NCBI GenBank assembly: GCA_964634685.1
Contig: CAZWLD010000008.1
Span: 1-64,000, forward strand
Length of the DNA stretch: 64,000 nucleotides
Source: CAZWLD01 sp964634685
GTDB taxonomy: Bacteria; Bacillota_I; Bacilli_A; Acholeplasmatales; JAEDCM01
Direction of reading: 5' to 3'
Shown: one piece after another, positions 1-8,682 of the stretch
Position numbering within the stretch: position 1 is the first letter of the stretch
Layout of the letters: each line of letters begins with the position of its first letter
Notes under the pieces: model-generated
Told to the model about the DNA's origin: nothing
Database searches by the model: none
The model's input: only the letters and a program-made list of their open reading frames with translations
Position numbers and translations under genes: made by a program

Positions 1-372
1 TATTCTGTCATTGTTTATAGCATAGCCATTTAAAAGGTATTGCTTAAGAACACAACTAGCCCATTTTCTAAATTTTATTCCCCTTTTAGATTTTACTCTA
101 TAACCAACGGAAATAATTATATCTAGATTATAATATTCTATAGGCTTATCCGAATTTGCAACGTGCATTTTTTGCACATTACTATAATCACATTCTAATT
201 CTTCAAAAATATTTTTTATATGTTTTGATATTACAGACCTATCTCTATCAAACAATGCTGCAATCTGATTTTTTGAGAGCCAAACAGTTTCCTCATCCGG
301 ACTAACATTTACATCCAAAGTAAAATCACCATCCTCAAATTTTATTAATTCATAGCTTTTCTTTTGATTCAT
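1..372 (-). CDS. RhuM-family protein, 3' end cut by window edge
   Basis: Open frame of 124 codons running off the left edge. The start ATG at 372 follows an AGGAGG ribosome site. Visible motifs are ETVWLSKNQIAALF (a helix-turn-helix-like N-terminus), then YYNLDIIISVGYRVKSKRG and a following FRKWA, which together are the signature of the RhuM family (virulence-associated or Fic/Doc-linked proteins, often near restriction and toxin genes). The biochemical function of the family is unsettled. About the first third of a typical member is present. A hairpin with a T-run lies just upstream. Family assignment is from remembered motifs, and I am fairly confident of it. Confidence 0.8.
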   Translation of the reverse strand, partial: MNQKKSYELIKFEDGDFTLDVNVSPDEETVWLSKNQIAALFDRDRSVISKHIKNIFEELECDYSNVQKMHVANSDKPIEYYNLDIIISVGYRVKSKRGIKFRKWASCVLKQYLLNGYAINNDRI

Positions 373-400
373 TATTAAAAATTCCTCCTATTTTTATCAA

Positions 401-436
401 AAATAAAAGGTCATCTGCGTTTTGCAAATGGCCTTG
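401..436 (-). terminator. hairpin terminator or attenuator before the RhuM gene
   Basis: Arms at 407-418 and 424-435 pair over about 12 bp with one mismatch and a short U-rich loop. On the minus strand they are followed by a T-rich run, about 30 bases before the RhuM start. It ends upstream minus-strand transcription or attenuates the RhuM gene. Confidence 0.55.
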
Positions 437-626
437 AAAAGTTTTATATTAAGTTGTAGGATTAATTGAATTATTAACACAACTTCCACCAACCTTATAC
501 ACGTCAATTATATCAGATTTTATATTATTTGGGAATAATAAATTTAAATATATCAATGTTCATATTAAAAAATACAAAATTTCCCAATAACATTGAATCT
601 GAAGATTGAGAAACACATCTTCAATA
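437..626. other. intergenic stretch with no supported gene
   Basis: AT-rich spacer between two minus-strand hairpins. Only a short possible peptide tail ending at 449 is visible (see rejected items). No RNA gene or promoter is convincing. Confidence 0.5.
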
Positions 627-675
627 TAAAAAAAGATAGATAATTCAACTCTGGAAAGTTACTTTATCTATCTAC
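627..675 (-). terminator. terminator after the parA-parB-DUF951 genes
   Basis: Ten-base arms at 634-643 and 664-673 (agatagataa / ttatctatct) with a short inner stem, followed on the minus strand by seven Ts. It lies about 60 bases downstream of the DUF951 stop. Confidence 0.7.
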
Positions 676-736
676 CATAATTATATTAGTAAAGTGGTTT
701 TTTAAACATAAATAGACTTCAATGTAGCCTTAATTC

Positions 737-913
737 TTACTCCTTTTTGGATGGCTTAACCTTTTTATCTAATTCAACACGAGACATCATAACAATGCGC
801 CCACAGCCAACACATTTGATTTTAAAATCAGCCCCAACACGGATCACTTCCCATTTATTATTACCACATACATGTTGCTTCTTCGTTTCAATAATATCAC
901 CAATCTGATACAT
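737..913 (-). CDS. DUF951 (YyzM-type) small protein
   Basis: 58-residue protein starting MYQIGDIIETKKQHVCG, with cysteines in HVCG and CVGCGR that could bind zinc, and the KCVGCGRIVMMSR core typical of DUF951. Its function is unknown. In Bacillota this family usually lies beside parB, as here: the ATG is two bases after the parB stop, and its GGGGGA ribosome site lies inside the parB 3' end, so the two are co-transcribed and probably translationally coupled. The size and lysine-rich tail (KPSKKE) match the family. Confidence 0.85.
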   Translation of the reverse strand: MYQIGDIIETKKQHVCGNNKWEVIRVGADFKIKCVGCGRIVMMSRVELDKKVKPSKKE

Positions 914-915
914 AT

Positions 916-1755
916 CTATTCCCCCATAAGCTTTGATATTAATTCTTTTATTTTTTCTTCATCATCACATTTAAAGGTTACACGATTATTCTTAATCGAA
1001 ACCTGATAACCATAACGCTTTTCTAATGACTTTTCATATTTCTTTAAATGTGGATTTTTTTCGGTTGTTTTAATCTGCTTTACCTTTTTCTCTTGTTTAC
1101 CTAATTCTTCAATTTGACGAACTGATAGTCCCTTAGTAATAATTAAAGAAGCCAAATATTGAATTCTCTTTTCATCCTCAAGCTTACTTAAAACCCGAGC
1201 ATGGCCCATCGAAATATCACCATCTAATATCATCTTTTGAATATTCTCCGGTAAATTAAGTAAACCCAATACATTAGTCACATAGCTTCGACTTTTGCCA
1301 ATTCGATCAGCTAGATCCTTTTGCGTATATCCGATTTGCTCAATGATATTTTTATAGGCATTAGCTTCCTCAATTGGCGTTAAATCCTCACGCTGAAGAT
1401 TTTCAAGCAAAGCAATTTCCGCAACTCTACTTGGATCATATTGACGAACGATGGCGGGAATTGTCTCTAAGCCAACCTGTTTCGAGGCCCGGTAGCGACG
1501 CTCACCAGAGACAATGATGTAGCCATCAGAAGTGGCCTTCAAGATAATGGGTTGAAAAACACCATATTCTTTAATTGATTGCGCTAAATCATCAATCTTT
1601 TCTTGATTAAAAATTGTTCTTGGTTGAAAGGGATTAGGCTTAATTTCATCAAGAGGGATATTAACAATAACCTCCCCTTCCAGAATTTCATCAACATCAA
1701 AGCTATTTTCATTTAATAAATCCTTGAGCCCTCGGCCTAAAATTTTCTCACTCAT
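916..1755 (-). CDS. parB: ParB/Spo0J chromosome partition protein
   Basis: 279 residues. The N-terminal ParB/sulfiredoxin-like CTPase domain spans about 28-118 with the CTP-binding box GERRYRA at 84-90. A central helix-turn-helix for parS binding (YTQKDLADRIGKSRSYV) follows, then a basic C-terminal dimerisation domain. ParB loads at parS as a CTP-dependent clamp and works with ParA to segregate the origin region. The start overlaps the parA stop by eight bases, so the genes are coupled. The paralogue Noc has a similar fold, but the parA-parB pairing favours ParB. I did not see a full parS palindrome here. Confidence 0.93.
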   Translation of the reverse strand: MSEKILGRGLKDLLNENSFDVDEILEGEVIVNIPLDEIKPNPFQPRTIFNQEKIDDLAQSIKEYGVFQPIILKATSDGYIIVSGERRYRASKQVGLETIPAIVRQYDPSRVAEIALLENLQREDLTPIEEANAYKNIIEQIGYTQKDLADRIGKSRSYVTNVLGLLNLPENIQKMILDGDISMGHARVLSKLEDEKRIQYLASLIITKGLSVRQIEELGKQEKKVKQIKTTEKNPHLKKYEKSLEKRYGYQVSIKNNRVTFKCDDEEKIKELISKLMGE

Positions 1756-2521
1756 TTTTTCTAATCAACTCCTTTGCCAAATCAAGGTATTGCTTGGCTG
1801 CCTTCGATTTTTTATCATAAACAACAATCGGCATCCCATAGGTTGGGGCAATTTGCGCCGCCACATTCGTTGTGATGATTGTATTATATACCTTCTCGTG
1901 GAAATATTCTTTAATTTCATTAACAATTTCCCAGCCACCAGTCGTTCTTTTATCAAGCATTGTTAATAATACACCCTCGATGGATAAGCTTCGATTATTG
2001 ACCTTCTTTTGAATTTGAACCAAACGAATCGTATTATATAGCTGCGTCAAACCATCGACAGCCAAAAAATGACATTGAACAGGAATCAAAACCGAATCAG
2101 CGGCATAGAAGGCATTCAAAGTAATCAATCCTAAGGATGGTGGACAGTCAATCAAAACATAGTCATATTCATTTTTAATTTTATTTAGCTTCAAATCAAG
2201 CTTATATTGTTTAAAATCATCATTGATAAGCTTAACCTCAACACTAGCTAAATCAACCGTTGCGGGCACAACATCAATATTCGCAAATTTTGGCCTAATA
2301 ATCATATTTCCCAAATCAACATTATGAATAAATAAATCATAAATTGAAGCCTTCAACGCCCCACGATTAATTCCAAGACACGCCGATGTGCTTCCTTGAG
2401 GGTCAACATCCAATAACAATACCTTCTTGCCAAGATTACCTAATGACGCCGCTAAATTAACGCTTGTGGTTGTTTTACCAACACCACCCTTTTGATTGGC
2501 AATTGCTATAACACGTCCCAT
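1748..2521 (-). CDS. parA: ParA/Soj ATPase, chromosome partition
   Basis: 257 residues. Deviant Walker A motif KGGVGKTTTS at 11-20 and a Walker B region YVLIDCPPSLG. ParA dimerises on ATP, binds the nucleoid non-specifically and is released by ParB-stimulated hydrolysis, which moves the origin; Soj homologues also modulate DnaA. The gene follows rsmG by 12 bases and ends overlapping parB. Length is normal for Soj. Confidence 0.95.
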   Translation of the reverse strand: MGRVIAIANQKGGVGKTTTSVNLAASLGNLGKKVLLLDVDPQGSTSACLGINRGALKASIYDLFIHNVDLGNMIIRPKFANIDVVPATVDLASVEVKLINDDFKQYKLDLKLNKIKNEYDYVLIDCPPSLGLITLNAFYAADSVLIPVQCHFLAVDGLTQLYNTIRLVQIQKKVNNRSLSIEGVLLTMLDKRTTGGWEIVNEIKEYFHEKVYNTIITTNVAAQIAPTYGMPIVVYDKKSKAAKQYLDLAKELIRKNE

Positions 2522-2533
2522 TGTAAATACCTC

Positions 2534-3223
2534 CTATAATGGTGACTTTTTAATACTCGCAAACTTACGGGGATACTTGAGGGGAGTATCCTTAATTTTT
2601 TTAACAACTAAAATATTACGCAAGCTTTTTTCAATCGGAAGTTCAAAGCTAATAACCTCCTCAATTTTTCCGCCAAGAATCGAAATTCCTTGCTTAGCCT
2701 CTTTGATTTCCTCCTCTAAAGAAGCACTTTTCATCGCAATAAAATAGCCATCCTTTTTAACTAACGGAAGACAAAGCTCATCTAAGATATTTAAACGTGC
2801 AACCGCACGAGCCGTCACAATGTCAAAATCTTTATTTGAAACCTCTTCCGCTCTCCCCCAAATAATAGTAACGTCACTAAGCCCTAATTTTTTAACTAAT
2901 TCTTTTAAAAATACCGTTCTTTTTTGAAGGCTATCCACAATGGTAATCTTTAAAGAAGGATAAGCAATTTTTAAAGGAATTGATGGAAACCCAGCTCCCG
3001 CACCAATATCACAAATATGGGCATCTTTTGAAATATTAGCTTTAACAATCGTCAATGAATCATAAAAATGCTTAAGATAAACACCATCAAGATCCACGAT
3101 TCCGGTTAGATTAATCTTTTCATTTTCTGAAATCAAAAATTCATAATAGGTTTGGTATTGATGAAGCATTTCACTAGTCAATTCAATTCCTAATTCTTTA
3201 GCTAATCCAACAAAATCAATCAT
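2534..3223 (-). CDS. rsmG: 16S rRNA (guanine-N7) methyltransferase RsmG
   Basis: 229 residues. Motif I of the Rossmann SAM fold is CDIGAGAGFPS at 71-81, and a later TARAVARL segment is typical of RsmG/GidB. The enzyme methylates N7 of G527 in 16S rRNA (E. coli numbering); loss gives low-level streptomycin resistance in other bacteria. The start ATG overlaps the mnmG stop (ATGA). The order mnmG-rsmG-parA-parB matches the origin region of many Bacillota. Confidence 0.94.
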   Translation of the reverse strand: MIDFVGLAKELGIELTSEMLHQYQTYYEFLISENEKINLTGIVDLDGVYLKHFYDSLTIVKANISKDAHICDIGAGAGFPSIPLKIAYPSLKITIVDSLQKRTVFLKELVKKLGLSDVTIIWGRAEEVSNKDFDIVTARAVARLNILDELCLPLVKKDGYFIAMKSASLEEEIKEAKQGISILGGKIEEVISFELPIEKSLRNILVVKKIKDTPLKYPRKFASIKKSPL

Positions 3224-5076
3224 CTTCTTTTATTCCTCTCTAAATATATCATCAAAACCGCAATATCAGCCGGATTTACACCGCTAATACGCGTAGCCTG
3301 TCCAATTGTCAAAGGACGAACCTTCATTAATTTTTCGCGAGCCTCTAAAGCAAGATTAGGTACATCCTTATAATCAATATCCTCGGGTATCCTATGAGCC
3401 TCCATCTCAAGCATTTTCGAAGCCTGTTTATAGGCTTTATTGATATAGCCCTCATATTTTATTTGAATTTCCGCTTGCTCAATAACATCATCGTCATAAT
3501 CTAAATTTAAGAAATCCTTTAAAATTAAATAATCGATTTCTGGTCTTTTAACAATTTCAATAGCCTTAACTCCTTCAACTAAAGGTGAAGAATTATGCAA
3601 TGCTAAAAATTCATTATTCTCTTTACTAGGCGATATTTTGGTTGTTTCTAATAGAGATTTTAATTCATCAATTTTCGCTAATTTAACTAAAAATTTATTA
3701 TATTCACCATCATTAACTAAACCAACTCGATGGCCATACTCTCGCAATCTAATATCCGCATTATCATTTCTTAATAACAATCGAAACTCCGACCTTGAGG
3801 TTAATAAACGATATGGTTCCTTCGTTCCTTTAGTAATTAGATCATCAATTAAAACTCCAATATAAGCTTCATTACGTTTAAGAATCAAAGGCTCCTCTCC
3901 TTTGATTTTTAAACTTGCATTAATTCCCGCCATCAAGCCCTGACAAGCTGCCTCCTCATATCCACTCGTACCATTAATCTGCCCCGCAAGAAATAAATTT
4001 TTCAAAATCTTGCTTTCTAAGGTTGGCTTTAAATCCATCGGATTAAAGGCATCATATTCAATAGCATAAGCATAGCGAAGGATTTCACAATTCTCTAATC
4101 CAGGGAGTGTTCTTATCATCAAATCCTGAATTTCCTCCGGCATGCTCGTGGAAAAGCCCTGGATATATATTGAATCATTATGAACACTTTCGGGCTCAAG
4201 GAATATTTGATGACGCTCCTTGTCACTAAAGCGCACAACCTTATCCTCGATTGATGGACAATAACGAGGACCTACGCCCTCGACAACACCACCATACATC
4301 GCCGATTTATCTAAATTGGCCCTAATAATTTCATGAGTTCTAGCATTAGTATAGGTCAAATAACAAGGAACCTGGCAAGAAACATCATGATAATGAATTT
4401 TATCAAAGCTAAATAGCCACGGAATATCATCACCTGGCTCTAAAGAGGTTTTACTAAAATCAATACTATCTCTTTTAACACGTTGGGGTGTACCCGTCTT
4501 TAAACGCATTAAATCTAAGCCCTCTTCGACTAATTGCTCGGAAATACCGAATGATGCCTTTTGACCATCTGGTCCTTCAACCTTCGTCTTATGTCCTCGC
4601 AAAATGCGGCTTCGCAAATAGGTACCAGTTGTAAGAATAACCGCCTTAGATTCATAGCTTCTTCCATCCTCTAAAACAACGCCATGAACAACCTTATCAT
4701 CAATCAACAAATTTTTAACATATGCCTCAATAACATCTAAATTTTCTTGATTTAAAATCGTTTTTTGCATAGCTAAGGGATAATCAACCTTATCTCCCTG
4801 TGCTCTTAGGGCTCTTACAGCTGGGCCCTTACTCATATTAAGCATCTTCATTTGGATGCTGGCCTTATCGGCGCATCTTCCCATTTCTCCACCTAAGGCA
4901 TCAATTTCTCTGACGACAATACCCTTAGCTGGACCGCCAATTGAGGGATTACAAGGCATCGAAGAAATCATTTTAATATTTCCCGTAACTAATAAGGTTT
5001 TTAAACCTAAACGACTCGACGCAAGACAAGCCTCAGCCCCTGCATGTCCTCCTCCGACAACAATACAATCGTACAT
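3220..5076 (-). CDS. mnmG: tRNA uridine 5-carboxymethylaminomethyl modification enzyme MnmG
   Basis: 618 residues from the ATG at 5076, chosen over an upstream in-frame codon because GGTGAT lies seven bases before it and the family begins at this point. FAD-binding motif GGGHAGAEA at 8-16; the CNPSIGGPAKG segment and C-terminal helical domain (TIGQATRISGVNPADIAVL) are diagnostic. With MnmE it installs the cmnm5 group on wobble U34 of several tRNAs. MnmE is usually adjacent but is not in this window; transketolase lies upstream instead. Confidence 0.95.
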   Translation of the reverse strand: MYDCIVVGGGHAGAEACLASSRLGLKTLLVTGNIKMISSMPCNPSIGGPAKGIVVREIDALGGEMGRCADKASIQMKMLNMSKGPAVRALRAQGDKVDYPLAMQKTILNQENLDVIEAYVKNLLIDDKVVHGVVLEDGRSYESKAVILTTGTYLRSRILRGHKTKVEGPDGQKASFGISEQLVEEGLDLMRLKTGTPQRVKRDSIDFSKTSLEPGDDIPWLFSFDKIHYHDVSCQVPCYLTYTNARTHEIIRANLDKSAMYGGVVEGVGPRYCPSIEDKVVRFSDKERHQIFLEPESVHNDSIYIQGFSTSMPEEIQDLMIRTLPGLENCEILRYAYAIEYDAFNPMDLKPTLESKILKNLFLAGQINGTSGYEEAACQGLMAGINASLKIKGEEPLILKRNEAYIGVLIDDLITKGTKEPYRLLTSRSEFRLLLRNDNADIRLREYGHRVGLVNDGEYNKFLVKLAKIDELKSLLETTKISPSKENNEFLALHNSSPLVEGVKAIEIVKRPEIDYLILKDFLNLDYDDDVIEQAEIQIKYEGYINKAYKQASKMLEMEAHRIPEDIDYKDVPNLALEAREKLMKVRPLTIGQATRISGVNPADIAVLMIYLERNKRR

Positions 5077-5097
5077 TTTTATCACCATTCTTTGGAA

Positions 5098-5123
5098 ACA
5101 AAAACCCACATAAAGTGAGTTTT
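5098..5123 (-). terminator. terminator after transketolase gene
   Basis: Arms aaacccac at 5102-5109 and gtgagttt at 5115-5122 pair with one G-U. A T-run follows on the minus strand. The hairpin includes the tkt stop codon and separates tkt from mnmG. Confidence 0.75.
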
Positions 5124-7068
5124 ATTTCATATTCTTATAAACATTAACAATATTTTGAACTGTAAATCCATACGAATTAATCAATTCATCCATTGGTGCA
5201 CTCGCACCAAAGGTATCAATACCAAAGACATTTTGAGCATATTTATACCAACCCAAGCTTGAGCCCATCTCAATAGCCAAGGTCTTGCAATCCTTAGGAA
5301 TAACACTTTCGCGGTAACTAGAAGATGCACGGTCAAACAAATTGCTTGATGGCATATTAACAACACGAACATAGATTTCTTCCTTTTCAAGCTCAGCTTG
5401 AACCTTTAAAGCGAGGCTAACCTCACTACCACAGGCAATCAAGCAGCCATCTAATTCACCCTTTTCAGGACTCATGACATATCCACCCTTAACTAAGCCC
5501 TCATAAGAAACATTTTCTAAAACCGGAAGCTTTTGACGAGTAGTGACAATCGTAATTGGAAGATTTGCTTGCATAGCATAGCACCAAGCATTGACCGTTT
5601 CATTCGCATCACAAGGACGAATAACAATCATATTCGGAATTGATCTTAATCCCGTTAATTGCTCAATTGGTTCATGGGTTGGACCATCCTCACCAACCGC
5701 AATACTATCGTGTGAGAAAACAAAGATTGAAGGAATTGACATCAACGCCGCCATTCTCATCGCCGGCTTCATATAATCACTGAAGACAAAGAAGCCACCT
5801 GAAAAGGCCTTCATTCCGCCATGTAATACTAAACCATTAGTAATAGCTCCCATCGCATGCTCACGAACGCCATAATTGATATTTCTTCCCAAACGATTAG
5901 AAGCTGAATAATTACCATCAGCGCCCTTAGCCATACATGATGAAGCCAAATCAGCCGAGCCGCCAATCAATGTCGGATATAAAATGGATAACTGGCTTAT
6001 TGCTTCCCCAGAGGCATTTCTTGTCGCAAGGGAAGTGCCACTCTCATATCTCTTTAGTAAACTAAAATCAATTCGATATTGATTATACATTAAATCACGT
6101 AATTCTTGGCCCTCTTTCGGATATGCCTGTAAATATTGTTCAAATAAAAGATTCCATTTTTCATAGGCTTCTTTTCCGCGCTTTTGGGCAGCTTTAAAAT
6201 AATCATAAACATCAACAGGAATGTCAAAAGGCTCATTTTCCCATCCTAAAGCTTGACGCAAAGATACAGTTTTCTCTTCTAATAAAGGAGCTCCATGGAC
6301 CTTATTCATGCCAGCTAAAGGTGAACCATAGCCAATAATCGTCTTAATTTCCACAATTGTTGGCTTATCTAAGCAAAGCTTTGCCTCTTTAATAGCCTCA
6401 TCAATCGCAACATAATCATTACCATCAGAAACTAACAAATATTGCCAACCCATAGCCTCATATTTATTTTTAACATTTTCGGTATTTGATAGGGCAACCT
6501 CACCATCTAACTGAATATCATTTGAATCATATAATACGATAAGCTTTCCAAGCTTTAAATGACCAGCTAAGCTCATCGCTTCCTGGGTAACACCCTCCTG
6601 AAGGTCACCATCACCGCATATTACATAAGTGTAATGATTGATTAAATCAAAATATTCCTTATTATAGCGAGCGCTTAATTGTGTTTCCGCAATCGCCATA
6701 CCACAAGCCATCGCAATACCTTGTCCTAGAGGTCCGCTTGTCGCGTCAATTCCTCTACTTCCAAATTCCGGATGACCTGGTGTTTTACTATGAAGCTGTC
6801 TTAATTCCTTTAAATCATCTAAATCATAATATCCAAAAAAATGAAGAATTGAATATAGTAACGCTGAGCCATGTCCAGCCGCTAGAACAAAACGATCACG
6901 ATTAAACCAAGAATCATTAGTTGCGGTTATATTTAAATGCTTGGTAAATAAAGCTTCAATGATTGGGGCCGCTCCAAGAACAATACCTGGGTGCCCGCTT
7001 TTAGCCTTATTTATCGCATCGACGCCTAAAATTCTTAACGCATTAATTGATTTTTCCTCGATATTCAT
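5122..7068 (-). CDS. tkt: transketolase
   Basis: 648 residues, full length. Thiamine-diphosphate motif GDGDLQEG at 152-159, GHGSALLYS at 65-73, and the central domain motif DSIAVGEDGPTHEP. It transfers two-carbon units between pentose-phosphate sugars, linking glycolytic intermediates to ribose-5-phosphate and so to PRPP for the purine operon in this window. It is transcribed behind the membrane protein at 7073-7801 with a four-base gap, and ends in its own terminator. Confidence 0.95.
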   Translation of the reverse strand: MNIEEKSINALRILGVDAINKAKSGHPGIVLGAAPIIEALFTKHLNITATNDSWFNRDRFVLAAGHGSALLYSILHFFGYYDLDDLKELRQLHSKTPGHPEFGSRGIDATSGPLGQGIAMACGMAIAETQLSARYNKEYFDLINHYTYVICGDGDLQEGVTQEAMSLAGHLKLGKLIVLYDSNDIQLDGEVALSNTENVKNKYEAMGWQYLLVSDGNDYVAIDEAIKEAKLCLDKPTIVEIKTIIGYGSPLAGMNKVHGAPLLEEKTVSLRQALGWENEPFDIPVDVYDYFKAAQKRGKEAYEKWNLLFEQYLQAYPKEGQELRDLMYNQYRIDFSLLKRYESGTSLATRNASGEAISQLSILYPTLIGGSADLASSCMAKGADGNYSASNRLGRNINYGVREHAMGAITNGLVLHGGMKAFSGGFFVFSDYMKPAMRMAALMSIPSIFVFSHDSIAVGEDGPTHEPIEQLTGLRSIPNMIVIRPCDANETVNAWCYAMQANLPITIVTTRQKLPVLENVSYEGLVKGGYVMSPEKGELDGCLIACGSEVSLALKVQAELEKEEIYVRVVNMPSSNLFDRASSSYRESVIPKDCKTLAIEMGSSLGWYKYAQNVFGIDTFGASAPMDELINSYGFTVQNIVNVYKNMK

Positions 7069-7072
7069 AAAA

Positions 7073-7801
7073 TTATTTCTCCTCTTTCTTTATTTCATCT
7101 ACTTCTTTCGAATCATTTATTTCATCATTAGGAATTGAATCACTCACTAATTCCTCTTTATTTTCCAAAGGCTTTTCTAAAGCAGGAGCTTCCATTACTT
7201 CTTTGGTAGCTGCCTCTAAAGGCTCTTCAACCTTGAAGAAATCCGCGCAATATTGTCTTTGCTTTTTGATTAAAGCTTCAAATTTTTTAGCTCCTGTTAC
7301 CTTTTTAATATGAGCAAGAACCTCGCGGTTTAAATCCTTAATCTTTTTCGTTAAAACTCTTTTCCCAAAAGAAAAAATTCCAAAAACACCAACTAAACCT
7401 AATATTAGCATAATAGTTGAGGCCGACTGATTACCTGATTGAAGTAATAAAGTTCCAACAATAAATAAAATACCATAATATAAAACAATTATCGGTAACA
7501 TTACCTTAAAAAAGAAGCTTCTTCTTGCTTTATCACAATCAGCCCAATATTTCACCCAATATCCATCAATTTTTGTTGAAAATAATTCCTTCATAATTTG
7601 ATAATAACCTTCCTCAAGGAAAACACGATAAAGGTTAGAGTCATCGACCGACCAAACCGAAAATTGTCCTTGATTAATGACCTTTTCATAAAATGGATTG
7701 TCATTCATAATATGGATTTCCACAATCGATCCATCATCCATTTTTTGGACATCTACTGGTTCTGTTGCACATTGACGAAAATATTTTTCGTTAAGTCGCA
7801 T
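7073..7801 (-). CDS. conserved membrane protein of unknown function
   Basis: 242 residues; family not recognised. An N-terminal soluble part of about 95 residues contains an FSVWSVDDSNLYRVFLEEG segment. Two predicted membrane helices lie at about 97-120 and 128-146, followed by a basic segment and a long acidic, glutamate-rich tail (about 200-242) likely to be disordered in the cytoplasm. It lies four bases before tkt and heads that transcript, divergent from the two-component system. A role in sugar metabolism or envelope sensing would be guesswork. Confidence 0.75.
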   Translation of the reverse strand: MRLNEKYFRQCATEPVDVQKMDDGSIVEIHIMNDNPFYEKVINQGQFSVWSVDDSNLYRVFLEEGYYQIMKELFSTKIDGYWVKYWADCDKARRSFFFKVMLPIIVLYYGILFIVGTLLLQSGNQSASTIMLILGLVGVFGIFSFGKRVLTKKIKDLNREVLAHIKKVTGAKKFEALIKKQRQYCADFFKVEEPLEAATKEVMEAPALEKPLENKEELVSDSIPNDEINDSKEVDEIKKEEK

Positions 7802-7955
7802 TAAATATCACCTCATTATATTATTATATAACAAGTAGCGCTAGTAAACAAGCGAAAAATATCTTCTCCCGTTTTCATAAATTGAACAAAAAAACACTTA
7901 TACAATCCTATGCAATCAATTTTCACATTTTCCTCAAACAATTTGTCAAAAATAA

Positions 7956-7964
7956 TGGTAAAAT
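7956..7964 (+). promoter_or_regulatory. extended -10 promoter for the two-component genes
   Basis: TGG followed by TAAAAT, about 30 bases before the regulator ATG. No good -35 sits at 17 bp spacing, so it would depend on the extended -10. A very similar block precedes the SNF2 gene (27340-27348). Confidence 0.45.
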
Positions 7965-7992
7965 AAACCTATAAAGAGTGGAGTTGAAGAAA

Positions 7993-8682
7993 ATGAATCA
8001 AAAAAGTATTCTCATTATTGAAGATGAATTAACAATCCTACGTGTCGTAAAGGCCTATTTTCAAAAGGATGGATATATCACATATACCGCTGATAATGGT
8101 TTTGATGGCTTAAGCATTTTTAACAAAGAAAAAATCGATGTCGTTTGCCTAGACATTATGATGCCAAAAATTGATGGCTGGACCGTTGCGAAAACAATCA
8201 GAGAGACCTCAAATATTCCAATCATTATGATGACAGCCCTCTCAGCTGAAGAGGATATGCTCAAAGGCTATAAGCTTAAGGTTGATGATTATATCGTTAA
8301 ACCCTTTAGTCCCAAGGTCTTAGTCGCCAAGGTCAACAATCTTTTATCTCGCCTTCAGGTTGAAGTCAAGGAAGCTCCATCAACACTAGAGGCTGGCGCT
8401 GTCAAAGTTGATCTTGATGCGCATAAGGTTTATATCGATAATGAAGAAAAAACCTTGTCAAAAACAGAGTTTGAGCTCTTGGCTTATTTCATCAAGAACA
8501 GTGGAAAGATTTGCTCAAGAGAAACCCTATTAGATGATGTTTGGGGCTATGAAATTTATGTTGAGGACCGAATCGTCGACACCTACATTAAAAATCTACG
8601 AAAATATTTAGGCGACCATAAATACATCAAAACAATCTTTGGTGTTGGCTATCGCTTTGAGGTATCTGATGAAGAGGATTAA
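7993..8682 (+). CDS. OmpR/PhoB-type response regulator
   Basis: 229 residues from the ATG at 7993. An upstream in-frame GTG at 7978 is also possible, but its codons form the GTGGAG ribosome site for the chosen ATG. The receiver domain is residues 1-120, with the acidic pocket EDE at 10-12, phospho-acceptor D54 in CLDIMMP, and K in DDYIVKPFSP. The C-terminal winged helix ends TIFGVGYRFE, as in OmpR-class DNA binders. It overlaps the kinase gene by 14 bases. Its target genes cannot be told from the sequence. Confidence 0.92.
   Translation: MNQKSILIIEDELTILRVVKAYFQKDGYITYTADNGFDGLSIFNKEKIDVVCLDIMMPKIDGWTVAKTIRETSNIPIIMMTALSAEEDMLKGYKLKVDDYIVKPFSPKVLVAKVNNLLSRLQVEVKEAPSTLEAGAVKVDLDAHKVYIDNEEKTLSKTEFELLAYFIKNSGKICSRETLLDDVWGYEIYVEDRIVDTYIKNLRKYLGDHKYIKTIFGVGYRFEVSDEED

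Noticed and set aside
449..560. Minus-strand peptide tail ending VGGSCVNNSINPTT before the RhuM-side terminator
   Set aside because: Only a weak TTG start, no ribosome site and no recognised family. Could be the end of a lost gene but not supportable.
1..3223. parS site near parA-parB
   Set aside because: I looked for the TGTTTCACGTGAAACA palindrome and saw no full match; a tolerant search was not possible by eye.
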